DNA of 20,656 nt from Pelargonium nanum (Eukaryota > Streptophyta > Magnoliopsida > Geraniales > Geraniaceae). The notes under the pieces were generated by a model. It was not told where the DNA came from, did no database searches, and saw only the letters and a list, made by a program, of their open reading frames with translations. The translations under genes and the position numbers were made by a program. Shown here piece by piece: positions 8,998 to 17,588 of this stretch. The stretch spans positions 1-20,656 of the forward strand of contig JAYMTF010001908.1 of NCBI GenBank assembly GCA_036897485.1, read 5' to 3'. Each line of letters starts with the position of its first letter. Position 1 is the stretch's first letter.

Positions 8998-11713
8998 TTG
9001 ACGGTTCAGTAAAATCTGATACCATGATACTTTACTACAGTTATGAAATATTCTTTTAGATTTTTCAAAATCTTTAATTTTTTTCTATTTTAATTGGGTT
9101 TCACGGTAGATACTATTAGACATTTTGAGTAAAAATCATTGTTCAAGCTATGTTCATATCATATATATAAATCTTTTAACCATTTTTTTTGGAAATGTTT
9201 AGCTTATATTCTCATCTTCATTCTACATTGTACAATTCACTACTTTTATTAGTTGAAATTCTATGTGATTATCATATTTTATGAGTAAAAAGTCGGAAGT
9301 CAAATGTTATAATATATAAATATTTAGAAAACAATCACATGAATGATACATTTTAACTGTTGTTATAAAATATATCGATATTTATATTACCACGTAATTT
9401 CTTTTTAAGTTATACCGATCTTTAATAGTTGTGAAGTTGTGATCACTCATACACAAAACTTATTGAAATATTAAGTGAATAAGTATAGTATGTGAATTGT
9501 TAATTTGTTTTGTATAGAAAATGAGAATAAAAAAAACATATAATTGTTATATAAAATCTATCCTACACAACTATCTATTAAATTTCCACCCCCAATATTT
9601 TATTTTCTATTATAGTGTCCCTATAAAAACTTGCACAATATTGAGCCAGATCCTATAAGATGGACTTTGGATTTATAGTCCATCGATAATGGGTTGAAAG
9701 CCCACAATATGAAGAAATAACTATGAAAGTTTAAAGTTATTTAATCTTTTGAGCACGTGTGTCTCGTGCATGTGCTTTACATGTACATTATTGTTATCTA
9801 TTCATCGAGACTAGCACATATTTTGTAGTGGACTTTTAAATACCTGTTGACAAAAAACTAACGAGTAAATAAACTATAATAGACTTACAAATAGGTACGA
9901 AAACTAGCACGTAACTAACAATACTAGATTTTCATAAATTTATCAATGAAGTTGTATATAAAAGCACATGTAACCTAACATAATGGTGCCTAAATTGCTT
10001 TAACCACTTGACACGAGGCGTCTAGTACTTATAAATTTCATATTTATAATAGATGAAAACATGAGTTACTTGTAAATTTGTCTATATAGACCTGCCAACA
10101 TTTTATTACAAGAAACTCATACTTTCATGCATAGATAATATCAACATATTTTAAAAATAAACAAAAAGTTAATGGCTAAGACCTGATTAAATCAATGAAA
10201 AGTACCTTGTCATTAACTATCATTTATACTCGTCTCAATCTTAACCCGTATTCAAACTTGAAAACAGTCATTAATAGTTCGGCTGAAACTCTCTTCTTGT
10301 TAAATGAAGCCTTTTTTTTTTTTAGTTTTTCCGGAAGAGTTTGTGCATTCAATGCAAATCTTGTGTAGAGTAAAGATAATTAAAATTCGAGTTATGTATT
10401 TTTATTTTTTAAATATATCTTCACTCTCTTCTATATTATTTTTATATTTATAAGACAATATTAATAATGTAAAAACATCAAACAACTACCGATGTCTCTA
10501 TACGTGTGCATAACTTGTACAAATTCGATTAATCCTTTCCAGAAGTTCCGCAAAATTATATTTATAACATTTTCTATTATATTTATGAATTTCAAATATG
10601 CATTTAGACTTATTGGTGGCATAAAGACCTCCAATAAATTTCTTATCTTTGGTAGGTTACTAGTGACCACAATCCCAATTCCACCTCAAAGTCAATGTTT
10701 TTTGTGGACAAATTCAAGAGAATTTAAATTCAAATTTGTTGTTTCTTAGGTGGGATGTGGTTATTGTCCAAACTCAAATTTGCTTACATTGTAAATTGAA
10801 ATTCTTAAATTTTGTATTCAAAAGTCAATTGTAATTGTTGTTTTATTTGTTCTTCATAAGTCAACTTCTAGATAAGTTGATAAATTGAAATGATTTGAGT
10901 ATTGACAGAGAATTACTTATTCATTGGAATGTTCATGATTTGATCTCCATATTATAATAAAAACCTTATTTCAAACTTATCCAAATGGCATGTATTTTTG
11001 TATCAATTACTGCACCAAATAATATTGTTGTTTCATTTATATTAATATTGGTCTCTTCAATTGGTTGGGAAATAAATGTTTTGTGCTGGTGGTGTATGTG
11101 TTGCATGTCTTCCTCCCCAAAATTAATATGTGTATGTTTATTTATAATGTATGAGAATTCAATATTAATTAATTACATGTTGATTTATGCACCGATAAAT
11201 GTATGAAAGTTTGTTAACAATTATTTGCAAGTTCAGTAATATCGTCTATTTATCACAATGAGAATTATATGCAGGTCTACTGATAAATTACTAAAAAGTA
11301 CAACGTAAAACGCATACGCAAATGATTGATTTTTTTTAGATTGGTCATATTTGTGTCAAAAGTGTTGCTAATTACTTGGAATGTATGACTTTTTTTTAAT
11401 GTATTAAACAACTTGGCATGTAAGTTACATGAAGATCATTTACTAACAACTATAGGAAAAGTTATAGGCATATTGATCAATGGAAAAACATGTGCAAAAC
11501 TGAAAATAGTATATCCAAATAGTTATAAACAATTATCAATGCATATACAGACATTTTTTAGTACGATAATATATAACTAATTACATGCACCATCGTTACA
11601 TGAACGTAGTGTTTATGTTGTAGGTTTTCTTTCACACCGGTACTTATCTTGGATACTTATATATAAGTCTCATTCACAATAGCAATGCATATAATTTTCA
11701 ACTAAAAAATAAT
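8998..11713. other. AT-rich intergenic DNA after the first ATL gene, no gene recognised
   Basis: The first few hundred bases are the 3' untranslated and termination region of the ligase gene. No canonical AATAAA is evident there, although plant poly(A) signals are often degenerate. Beyond that I see no coding region. Short frames at 10461-10749 and 10985-11206 are AT-driven. At about 9997-10020, a phrase reads GTGTCAAGTGGTTAAAGC on the minus strand and resembles a tRNA-type A box, but no B box follows, so no SINE is called. Confidence 0.55.
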
Positions 11714-11788
11714 TACTCCCTACATATCAAAACGAATTCTTATAGTTTTCACAAAAGAATGAGTATAAAATTAAATAGATAGGAAGTA
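11714..11788. mobile_element. Short degenerate Stowaway-like MITE
   Basis: The 71-bp stretch 11716-11786 is bounded by TA on both sides. Its left end reads CTCCCTACATATCAAAACGA. Its right end, reverse complemented, reads CTTCCTATCTATTTAATTTT. The first 12 positions agree at 9. The left end resembles the Stowaway start CTCCCTCCGTCCCAAAA. It is either a decayed or an internally deleted copy. Confidence 0.4.
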
Positions 11789-12294
11789 TCTCTTAAATTG
11801 TTTCGTCCACATTTCACATCCAATGATTTGTGTATACAAAACCACGAGAGATTGTATAGAAATATTATTTGAACCATTCAAATAGATCAGGAGGGTCCAT
11901 CTCCAAATGGTGTGATATCACAATAGCATTAAGAAGAAAAGGTCAAGTTCTATTATTTATAGTAAAATAACAATTAAAATAAATATAAAAAACAGTCATG
12001 GAATTGGAAGTCTCATTAAACCATTATTATAATTACCCAATTTGATTATATTCAGATGGAGACTAGAGAGGCAATTCAAATTGATTGTAGCTGATAATAT
12101 TTTAAATAATTAATCTTGATTTTTTAAAAATTGAGAAGTTTGTGAGAATAAAAGAAAAATTAACTAAAAGGGAAGGTTTATTTCTCAATCATTTGTAACA
12201 TATTGGTACCCAATTTTGGAGATGTCATTTTGTTTTGGTAGAGAAATGGACAAGGTAATGGGCAAACTAATATATTGCATTTTCAATATTATAT
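11789..12294. other. AT-rich intergenic DNA, nothing recognised
   Basis: I see no open frame of interest, inverted repeat or retroposon signature here. Confidence 0.5.
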
Positions 12295-12550
12295 ACTACA
12301 TATTTGTTTTAAAATGAGTGTTTTAATTACAAAAAATAGAAAAAAAAAATCTAGTCTTGTGAATTTTTTTATATCTCCACGCATAAATGTGTTATAACAA
12401 ACATAACAGATACTAGCTAACTTATCATAGGCATATTACTGATAGTTCATACATAACTGTTTTTGTAAAAATAAAATCAAAATATAACTATTTTAAGACA
12501 AAAATACAAAATAAGATAGAACACTCATTTTGATAAAAAAAATACATAAA
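12295..12550. mobile_element. Degenerate Stowaway-like (Tc1/mariner) MITE, about 250 bp
   Basis: The left end reads TACATATTTGTTTTAAAATG then AGTGTTTT. The right end, reverse complemented from about 12548, reads TATTTTTTTTATCAAAATG then AGTGTTCT. The shared AAAATGAGTGTT core is the typical sub-terminal word of Stowaway MITEs, and the same word appears in the better-preserved end at 20606. TA dinucleotides are present at both borders but the region is so AT-rich that this carries little weight. There is no coding capacity. Confidence 0.55.
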
Positions 12551-12615
12551 TAAGTCATCCATGTATCTAATCCCATGGTGAAAATATTCATTAAAATGTT
12601 GACAGGTCTAGACAT

Positions 12616-12646
12616 AAATAATAATAATAATAATAATAATAATAAG
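12616..12646. repeat. (AAT)n microsatellite
   Basis: About ten uninterrupted AAT/ATA units. They run directly into AGGGTTAAATG, a phrase that often begins dispersed plant repeats, so the microsatellite may have grown from the tail of an older element. Confidence 0.8.
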
Positions 12647-13159
12647 GGTTAAATGTTTTTAGATCATCTGGACTTATCTGGATTATAGAGTTGACCCTCG
12701 GTCCAGATTTTTTATTGTATTAAACCTTGGATTTGCAATATTTTAAATTCACATCCAATTTACCTGCTATAGCAAGTTTGCTTGTCCACATCAGCTGTCT
12801 CCTCCACGTAGACGATGCCATGTCACCGCGTTGTGCCACGTAGGCTCTCCAATCATGATAAATAACTAAACATGTGTTTTTGTTAGATGGCTCCAAGTGT
12901 ACGAAGTAGGCTACCTATAAAAATAAAATGAAACTGAGCCACCAATAAACACTTGGTTGTAACGCAGCCTGTTGTTAGCTAGGCCACGAGGCCACACCTC
13001 ACTTGGAGCATAAGTCAAGTCTCCAATAAATCATTATTAACAGGAGCATACATTATTAATTAATTATTGAAGAAAATAATGAACAACCAACTTAAAATCT
13101 TAAACGAAAATGAAGTTGTTAAAAAAAATGAAAATGAAGTGTCGCGCTAACGCGACACG
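12647..13159. other. Intergenic DNA, possibly a decayed element; no gene
   Basis: The stretch from AGGGTTAAATGTTTTTAG through TTGACCCTCGGTCCAG to the GC-richer CCACGTAG and GTGCCACGTAGG phrases (12820-12845) reads like an old dispersed repeat but has no matching end. GCTCCAAGTG (12890-12899) and CACTTGGAGC (13000-13009) form a perfect 10-bp inverted repeat 100 nt apart. No ORF is supported. Confidence 0.4.
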
Positions 13160-13400
13160 CTCAGTAATCACATGTTGCACGATACAATATGAGCACGATA
13201 TGTTTAATACAGTAACCAAATACGTTATTATGATTAATCTACACTTACACTCTTAAGTGCACATGTTGGGCGTACTTGTCGTGCATGTCACAATACGACT
13301 AATTAATCGTGCGTGTGTGATTTAGATGCCCAATATGAACACAATACGGTTACTAAATGTGTAGAATTTTCCAACACTAACACGACAAAATTACAAAATG
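13160..13400 (+). repeat. Degenerate dispersed repeat, copy B
   Basis: This is the best-preserved copy. In order it has GAGCACGATATGTTTAATAC, ACGTTATTATGATTAATC, TACACTTACACTCTTAAGTG, CACATGTTGGGCGTAC, GTCGTGCATGTCACAATACG and ACTAATTAATCGTGCGTGTG. Positions 74-345 and 6500-6710 show the same order of blocks. A further CACAATACGGTTACTAAATG phrase follows. No ends, coding frame or target duplication are visible. Confidence 0.5.
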
Positions 13401-14427
13401 TGTGAACCCAAAAACATTAATTTCATTTCATGTGTCATGTTAGGACGCGAATAACAAGTTCTAATGATAACCGAATAAATATTTCAAATTTATTTAATAT
13501 TTCATGAACCAATGTTTGTTTATAATTGATTAACATAATGTTTATGAGACATCTAAATTGCATTCAAGATACATGTTACAATATATGATAATACAATAAA
13601 ATAATGCCCATTTTTAAACTTAAATTTTAATCTAAGGCAACTATATATAAACTATGATGGTTGAGATTATCATAATTCACAATTGGCCCAATATATAGAT
13701 TATACATGTGATGATGGCAATTGGAAAAGAATAAAGAAGAGGCCAACTCATGATGCCTTCAAGGAAGGGTTGCTCATATGTTCACACAAATTAGAGACCA
13801 ACAAGTCTTGTGATTTTATATTCCTCCTTGAATTGGATTGGAGTGGTTACTTATGTGTGTGGACTTATAATGTGAGAGAATTGGATTCTTCTACATTATT
13901 GTATTTGCTACTTCTATGCTCATATGTAGTGTAACATAAATGATTATGCGTCTTCTTAATAGAATTCGCAATATGAGTCATGACTCGTAACACGACATCA
14001 CACAAATTTGATTATAAATTACCCATGTAATTTTTAAAATTATTACAACAAGAACAAAAGTAACACTTTAGAAAATGTATAAACTATAACTTTATAATAA
14101 GAGTATTAAAAATATAATATATTGATTTTAAAATAAGATATCTATACACACACCTAGGTTTCATAACCAACAACTGATCATGGAGAAGACTGTCACATTT
14201 TCATCAAGATTTCATGACATCTACAACATATTTTTTAGTTTATTTATGGTTGTCCTTATCTGATTTGGTTTCAGATACCAACAATGTATTCCCCCAAGAT
14301 AAATTTAATCATCTTAATCATTTGATAACTGAAAATTAAAATTAGTAAATGAGAAATCTAATTTTCTAATGGATTTCAAATAAGGGATAGGAAAAAAATA
14401 AGAAAAAAAATAATATTATGAGCCCAA
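13401..14427. other. Intergenic DNA, one unrecognised open stretch, no firm gene
   Basis: Positions 13686-13934 stay open on the plus strand and are less AT-rich than the surroundings. The predicted residues include YTCDDGNWKRIKKRPTHDAF and a leucine-rich end. The frame has no ATG near its start, and the ATG upstream at 13656 leads only to an early stop. It resembles no family I know and could be a gene relic. A TATATATAA string lies just upstream (about 13641). The rest is plain AT-rich DNA. Confidence 0.4.
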
Positions 14428-14659
14428 AAGAAAATCAATCTCACCTAAAGGTAGTAGCGCAGTTGGCTACACAAGCTATTGTGAGTGAAAATAGCGATTG
14501 CATTCAAACTCAGCTCAACACACTCCTGAAGAGAATGACGAGATTTAACTGTGACATACCATCAAATAATTATTAGTCAGAACATGTTAAAACGACATAA
14601 AAATATAAACCGCAAATTTGCGGACCCACTCAATAACCTTACAGAAGAAAATCAATCTC
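14428..14659 (+). mobile_element. Complete 202-bp SINE with perfect 15-bp target duplication
   Basis: AAGAAAATCAATCTC occurs exactly at 14428-14442 and 14645-14659. The enclosed 202 bp begin 12 nt before a perfect A box, TAGCGCAGTTGG (14455-14466). A weaker B box, ATTCAAACT, follows after 35 nt (14502-14510). Position of the boxes, spacing and flanking duplication together define a pol III-derived SINE. The 3' end is AATAACCTTACAG with no poly(A), unlike the other SINEs here. Its head resembles the partial element at 1-73. It sits about 165 bp upstream of the G-box of the second ATL gene. Confidence 0.8.
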
Positions 14660-14808
14660 GCAATTGAAAGCTAAACTTTCTAGTTTCTACTACAAGTGAA
14701 GTCCAAACACAGTTAGTTACTAGCTACTTCATCTTATGATCACTTCGTTTACTGCCTCCACATTAAAGTTTAAACTAAATTCTTACATCACCCCCTAACA
14801 GTTCGGAC

Positions 14809-14850
14809 CACGTGGCACACCAACTGCGACCCAAAACAGTGATGACGTCA
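14809..14850. promoter_or_regulatory. G-box plus TGACGTCA module of the second ATL gene
   Basis: CCACGTGG, containing CACGTG at 14809-14814, is followed by the palindrome TGACGTCA at 14843-14850. The module is 118-159 bp upstream of the TATA box, a normal distance for plant bZIP sites. The first ATL gene has the same pair. Both motifs are typical binding cores for bZIP factors such as TGA and GBF proteins. The identity of the factor is inferred. Confidence 0.55.
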
Positions 14851-14942
14851 CCACTCCCATATTACCAGGAACACCCCTAGAAGTTGTGAACATCGGGACC
14901 CACATTCTTTTGTCCTCACCTCTACCTTGGTCCACACGCCAT

Positions 14943-14964
14943 CTCCTCCTCCTCCTCCTCTCTC
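14943..14964 (+). repeat. (CTC)n pyrimidine tract next to the TATA box
   Basis: Six CTC units followed by TCTC lie just upstream of the TATA box of the second ATL gene. On the other strand this is a GAG/GAGA tract, a type bound by plant BBR/BPC proteins. More CT-rich sequence continues between the TATA box and the leader (14977-15020). The first gene does not have this tract. Confidence 0.6.
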
Positions 14965-14967
14965 ATT

Positions 14968-14973
14968 TATATA
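14968..14973 (+). promoter_or_regulatory. TATA box of the second ATL gene
   Basis: TATATA within CATTTATATACC lies 118 nt upstream of the start codon. Transcription would be expected to begin at about 14998-15005, within the CT-rich stretch, which leaves a leader of roughly 80-90 nt containing a short upstream ORF. Confidence 0.55.
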
Positions 14974-15012
14974 CCATCTCTCCCACACTCCTCTTTCTCT
15001 CCCATTTTTTCC

Positions 15013-15057
15013 ATGCCCTCCAAGCGCACTTTAGCACCCACCGCCGTTAAAAAATAA
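15013..15057 (+). CDS. 14-codon upstream ORF in the leader of the second ATL gene
   Basis: An ATG at 15013 opens a 14-codon frame (MPSKRTLAPTAVKK) ending at TAA 15055-15057, 28 nt before the main start. If transcription begins 25-35 nt after the TATA box, this ATG lies close to the cap and could be skipped by leaky scanning. The 15-nt block shared with the first gene lies inside it and encodes the RTLAP part. In the first gene the same frame reads PRTLAP but has no ATG. Whether it is translated or regulates the ligase is unknown. Confidence 0.35.
   Translation: MPSKRTLAPTAVKK
15024..15038 (+). promoter_or_regulatory. 15-nt conserved leader block, second copy
   Basis: GCGCACTTTAGCACC is identical to 7715-7729 and lies 62 nt before the start codon. 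Identity extends over all codon positions, so it is better explained by a nucleotide-level signal, or by recent duplication, than by selection on a peptide. Confidence 0.5.
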
Positions 15058-15085
15058 GTACTAAAAACTCAACTACTTCAAAAAG

Positions 15086-16246
15086 ATGAGCTCCGACGGA
15101 ATCGCCGGTGCCTTTTTCTCTCTCTTTGTGTTTCTTGTCGTAATTTCCGGCGCCGGAGCTCAGCCTAATCCTGGTACGCCGGATGATCCGTACCAGTACG
15201 CGCGGTTCAGTCCGTCCATGGCGATCATAGTCGTGGTCCTTATCGCTGCTCTCTTTTTTATGGCTTTCTTTTCTATCTACATCCGCCACTGCAACGACGG
15301 ATCCGCCGGCAGCGTCCGCCCGATTGCCGGAGCCGCCGGCGTGAGGTCCAGACGCGCCGCCGTCTCGCGTGGGATTGATGCCGACGTGATCGAGAAGTTC
15401 CCGATTTTCGCGTACTCCGCCGTGAAGGATCTCAAGATCGGAAAAGGCGCGTTGGAGTGCGCTGTGTGCTTGTGCGAGTTTGAAGACGACGAAACGCTGC
15501 GTTTGATACCGAAATGCGACCACGTGTTCCACCCGGAGTGCATCGACGCGTGGCTCGCGTCGCACACCACCTGCCCTGTCTGCCGCGCCGACCTCGTGCC
15601 TGTCGCCGGCGAGTCCGCGGACTCGCCGGCGGCAGCCGAGGAGGCGTCTCGGCACGAGGTCGCCGTGGACGTTGAAAGCCACGAAAATGATAATATTGAG
15701 GTGCAAGTCCGGCCGGTGGAGCCGGACTTGGTAAATCAGAACCGCACGCGCGGGTCGCAATCCGGGAGGGCGCGTAAGTTTCCGCGATCACACTCGACCG
15801 GACACTCTCTGGTCCAACCGGGTGACGACACGGAGCGGTTCACATTGCGCCTCCCGGCGGAGGTGAGGAAGCAAATTATGGCGAACCGGATGCTGCACCG
15901 GGCGACGAGCATGGTGGTGCTGCCGCGGGAGGGAAGCTCGCGGCGGGGCTACCGGGACGGGAGTATTCGGGGCGGGAAGAGCTACCGGCGGCTCGATAGC
16001 TTCGGACCGGCTGCGAAATCGGACAGGTGGGTGTTTACTATGGCGCCGCCGTTTTTTGTGAGGCAATCATCGATGAAGTCTCCGAAATTGGCGGATCAGG
16101 GAACCTGGGATTCGCCGAAGCCGGCGTCGTTTTTTACGAGAGCATTCTCGATTAAGTTGGGGAAGCCGCCGGCTCGGGAAGAGGGCAGCTCCGGTTCTTC
16201 TCGAGGGAAGCCACAATCCGTTGAATCGCCACGACCGCCGGTCTAG
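15086..16246 (+). CDS. ATL6/ATL31-like membrane RING-H2 E3 ubiquitin ligase, second paralogue
   Basis: The intronless gene encodes 386 residues. The signal peptide (1-25) ends in GAGA|QPNPG, and a membrane segment spans about 44-66. The GLD motif is GID (96-98), a mild change from the first gene. The RING-H2 ligands are C125, C128, C144, H146, H149, C152, C163 and C166, with W156, so it should be active. An acidic, alanine-rich linker (172-210) precedes the subfamily block FPRSHSTGHS (232-241), LVQPGDDTERFTLRLP (242-257), VVLPREGSSRRGYR (277-290) and DRWVF (313-317). The tail carries two related units, FFVRQSSMKSPK (323-334) and FFTRAFSIKLGK (349-360), where the first gene has only one. It ends in RPPV like its paralogue. 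ATL proteins ubiquitinate partners at membranes with an E2 enzyme, and ATL6/ATL31 function in defence and carbon/nitrogen signalling; the assignment here rests on similarity. The start has A at -3 and precedes the signal peptide. Its promoter keeps a compact layout. Confidence 0.95.
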   Translation: MSSDGIAGAFFSLFVFLVVISGAGAQPNPGTPDDPYQYARFSPSMAIIVVVLIAALFFMAFFSIYIRHCNDGSAGSVRPIAGAAGVRSRRAAVSRGIDADVIEKFPIFAYSAVKDLKIGKGALECAVCLCEFEDDETLRLIPKCDHVFHPECIDAWLASHTTCPVCRADLVPVAGESADSPAAAEEASRHEVAVDVESHENDNIEVQVRPVEPDLVNQNRTRGSQSGRARKFPRSHSTGHSLVQPGDDTERFTLRLPAEVRKQIMANRMLHRATSMVVLPREGSSRRGYRDGSIRGGKSYRRLDSFGPAAKSDRWVFTMAPPFFVRQSSMKSPKLADQGTWDSPKPASFFTRAFSIKLGKPPAREEGSSGSSRGKPQSVESPRPPV

Positions 16247-16483
16247 ATGTTGATAAAGAAAATTAATATATATATATCTTGAAATTTTAGATCTAGTCCC
16301 ATGAATTGTTTTTTTTTCGTTTTTTTGGTTGGTGAACAACATGAATTTGTAAAATGTTGATATTTTTTGTAATTAGTTACTAATATTTTGATTTTTTATA
16401 TTGATTTGAATTTTTTCATATTCATGTAGACTGGAATGTTCTTTGAGATTTGTAGAATTGATATAAGCTTTTACATTTTAAAG

Positions 16484-16489
16484 AATAAA
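16484..16489 (+). terminator. Probable poly(A) signal of the second ATL gene
   Basis: AATAAA lies about 240 nt after the stop codon and is followed by ATGTAATTTGG and a T-rich stretch. A TTTTTTGTAA far-upstream-type element lies at about 16363-16372. The sites fit a plant 3' end, but earlier cleavage is possible. Confidence 0.45.
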
Positions 16490-16684
16490 ATGTAATTTGG
16501 TTTTGTATAATTGTTTGATTTTCTTTTTCCCTTGATTTAAAAAAATTAATGGCTATGTTAATAGTTTGGATGAAGTGTGTTTTGCGCTCAAATACAAAAA
16601 TTCATAAACTACTTTTTCTATAGGTAGAAATAATGATTTGTTTAAAAAAATAAATAATAATGAGTTAAATTGATGTCAAAGAAA

Positions 16685-16835
16685 CCAAAATAGTTTTTTT
16701 TTTTTTTAAGTTGAGCTACAAACCAGGGGGTAGCTCTCCCCTTTTAACCCAAAATTCCACCCCATCCGACGCAATGAGATTTGAATGTGTGTCTTGACCA
16801 TTGCGTCACCCTCTAGGGGGCCCAAAATAGTTTTT
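16685..16835 (-). mobile_element. Complete SINE, minus strand, with perfect 14-bp target duplication
   Basis: CCAAAATAGTTTTT occurs exactly at 16685-16698 and 16822-16835. Read on the minus strand from 16821, the insert has GTGACGCAATGGTCAAG (tRNA A-box-like), ATTCAAATCTC (B-box-like), a body with GATGGGGTGGAATTTTGGG, the 3' end GGGGAGAGCTACCCC..TGTAGCTCAACTT and a poly(A) tail. The distance between the boxes is short, so part of the head may be deleted. GACGCAATG and CATTGCGTC (16768-16776 and 16799-16807) form a perfect 9-bp inverted repeat in the head. Its 3' end matches 5047-5090 and 7446-7575. Confidence 0.8.
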
Positions 16836-17150
16836 CTCTCTACTTTCAAAGGTTTTTTGCTACTAAACAAATTGGGACACATCTCCCTTGTCCTACAATT
16901 CTACTCCATAAATTTAATGAGCAAGACTTTCACTTCACATCTATAAATTCTGAATCATTATATCATTTATTTTTAGAAATAATAGCACATACATAAATAT
17001 TGTGACTTTTTTTTTTACTATTGGTATAAGTAAATAAAAGCACGGTATAGCGATTGGTTTGTAATTTTTTGATCCAAAACGTGAATCAACAATTACAATA
17101 AAAAAAAAATTTCATGAGCTTTTCTAGTAGGTTGCCAACCAATTCTAACA
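16836..17150. other. AT-rich intergenic DNA, nothing recognised
   Basis: No gene, hairpin or retroposon signature is evident here. Homopolymer T and A runs are common. Confidence 0.5.
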
Positions 17151-17154
17151 AATG

Positions 17155-17270
17155 TGCCATCTTCATGTTCGTGTTTAGTGTTTTAATACGATGTTCATAT
17201 TATCAACATAACACATTACTATTATTTAACAGGATACGCACGCACGAATTGTCTATCCGATATATTGGTT
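17155..17270. repeat. Possible dispersed repeat, copy E
   Basis: TTCATGTTCGTGTTTAGTG, TTTTAATACGATG and ACGCACGCACGAATTGTC resemble the CACGAC-rich repeat words at 2230-2415. The ACGAATTGTC ending is the best shared point. A short open frame (17114-17377) runs through it and has no recognisable protein character. Confidence 0.3.
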
Positions 17271-17430
17271 TGAAAGAAGAGTTTTATATACGTAATACAT
17301 TTGACTTTGGAGCCTCATTACAATTAGGACCGAAATTTCATGGATGGAGGGAAGCACCCAACTTTGTATGTGGTTGAAGCAATAGTCAAATGCATGAAAG
17401 TACTAGTGGTATTCATCATTTATATTGGAC

Positions 17431-17588
17431 TTTTATAATATGGTCAATATAGTAAAACATATAAAATATATGTATAGTAAACACATAAAGCAACTAGCAA
17501 GAATTTGGAATTTATAATATGGTCAATTTGAGAAATAAATATATAAATATATATAGTAAACACACAAAGCAACTAGCAAGAATAAAGA
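17431..17588 (+). repeat. Two-copy tandem duplication, 79-bp unit
   Basis: TTTATAATATGGTCAAT occurs at 17432 and 17511. TATAGTAAACACA..AAGCAACTAGCAAGAAT occurs at 17473 and 17552. Both give an offset of 79 bp. The middle of the unit has diverged in an AT-rich patch. This is a simple tandem duplication with no coding content. Confidence 0.8.

Noticed and set aside
9975..10030. Possible SINE head on the minus strand (GTGTCAAGTGGTTAAAGC)
   Set aside because: The A-box-like phrase has no B box at a normal distance and no tail or target duplication.
14443..14520. Possible tRNA gene
   Set aside because: The A box and B box are present, but the stems do not form a cloverleaf and the unit continues to 202 bp with flanking target duplications, so it is a SINE.
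15047..15791. Long minus-strand frames over the second ATL gene
   Set aside because: The same shadow effect of GC-rich coding DNA; no independent evidence of a gene.
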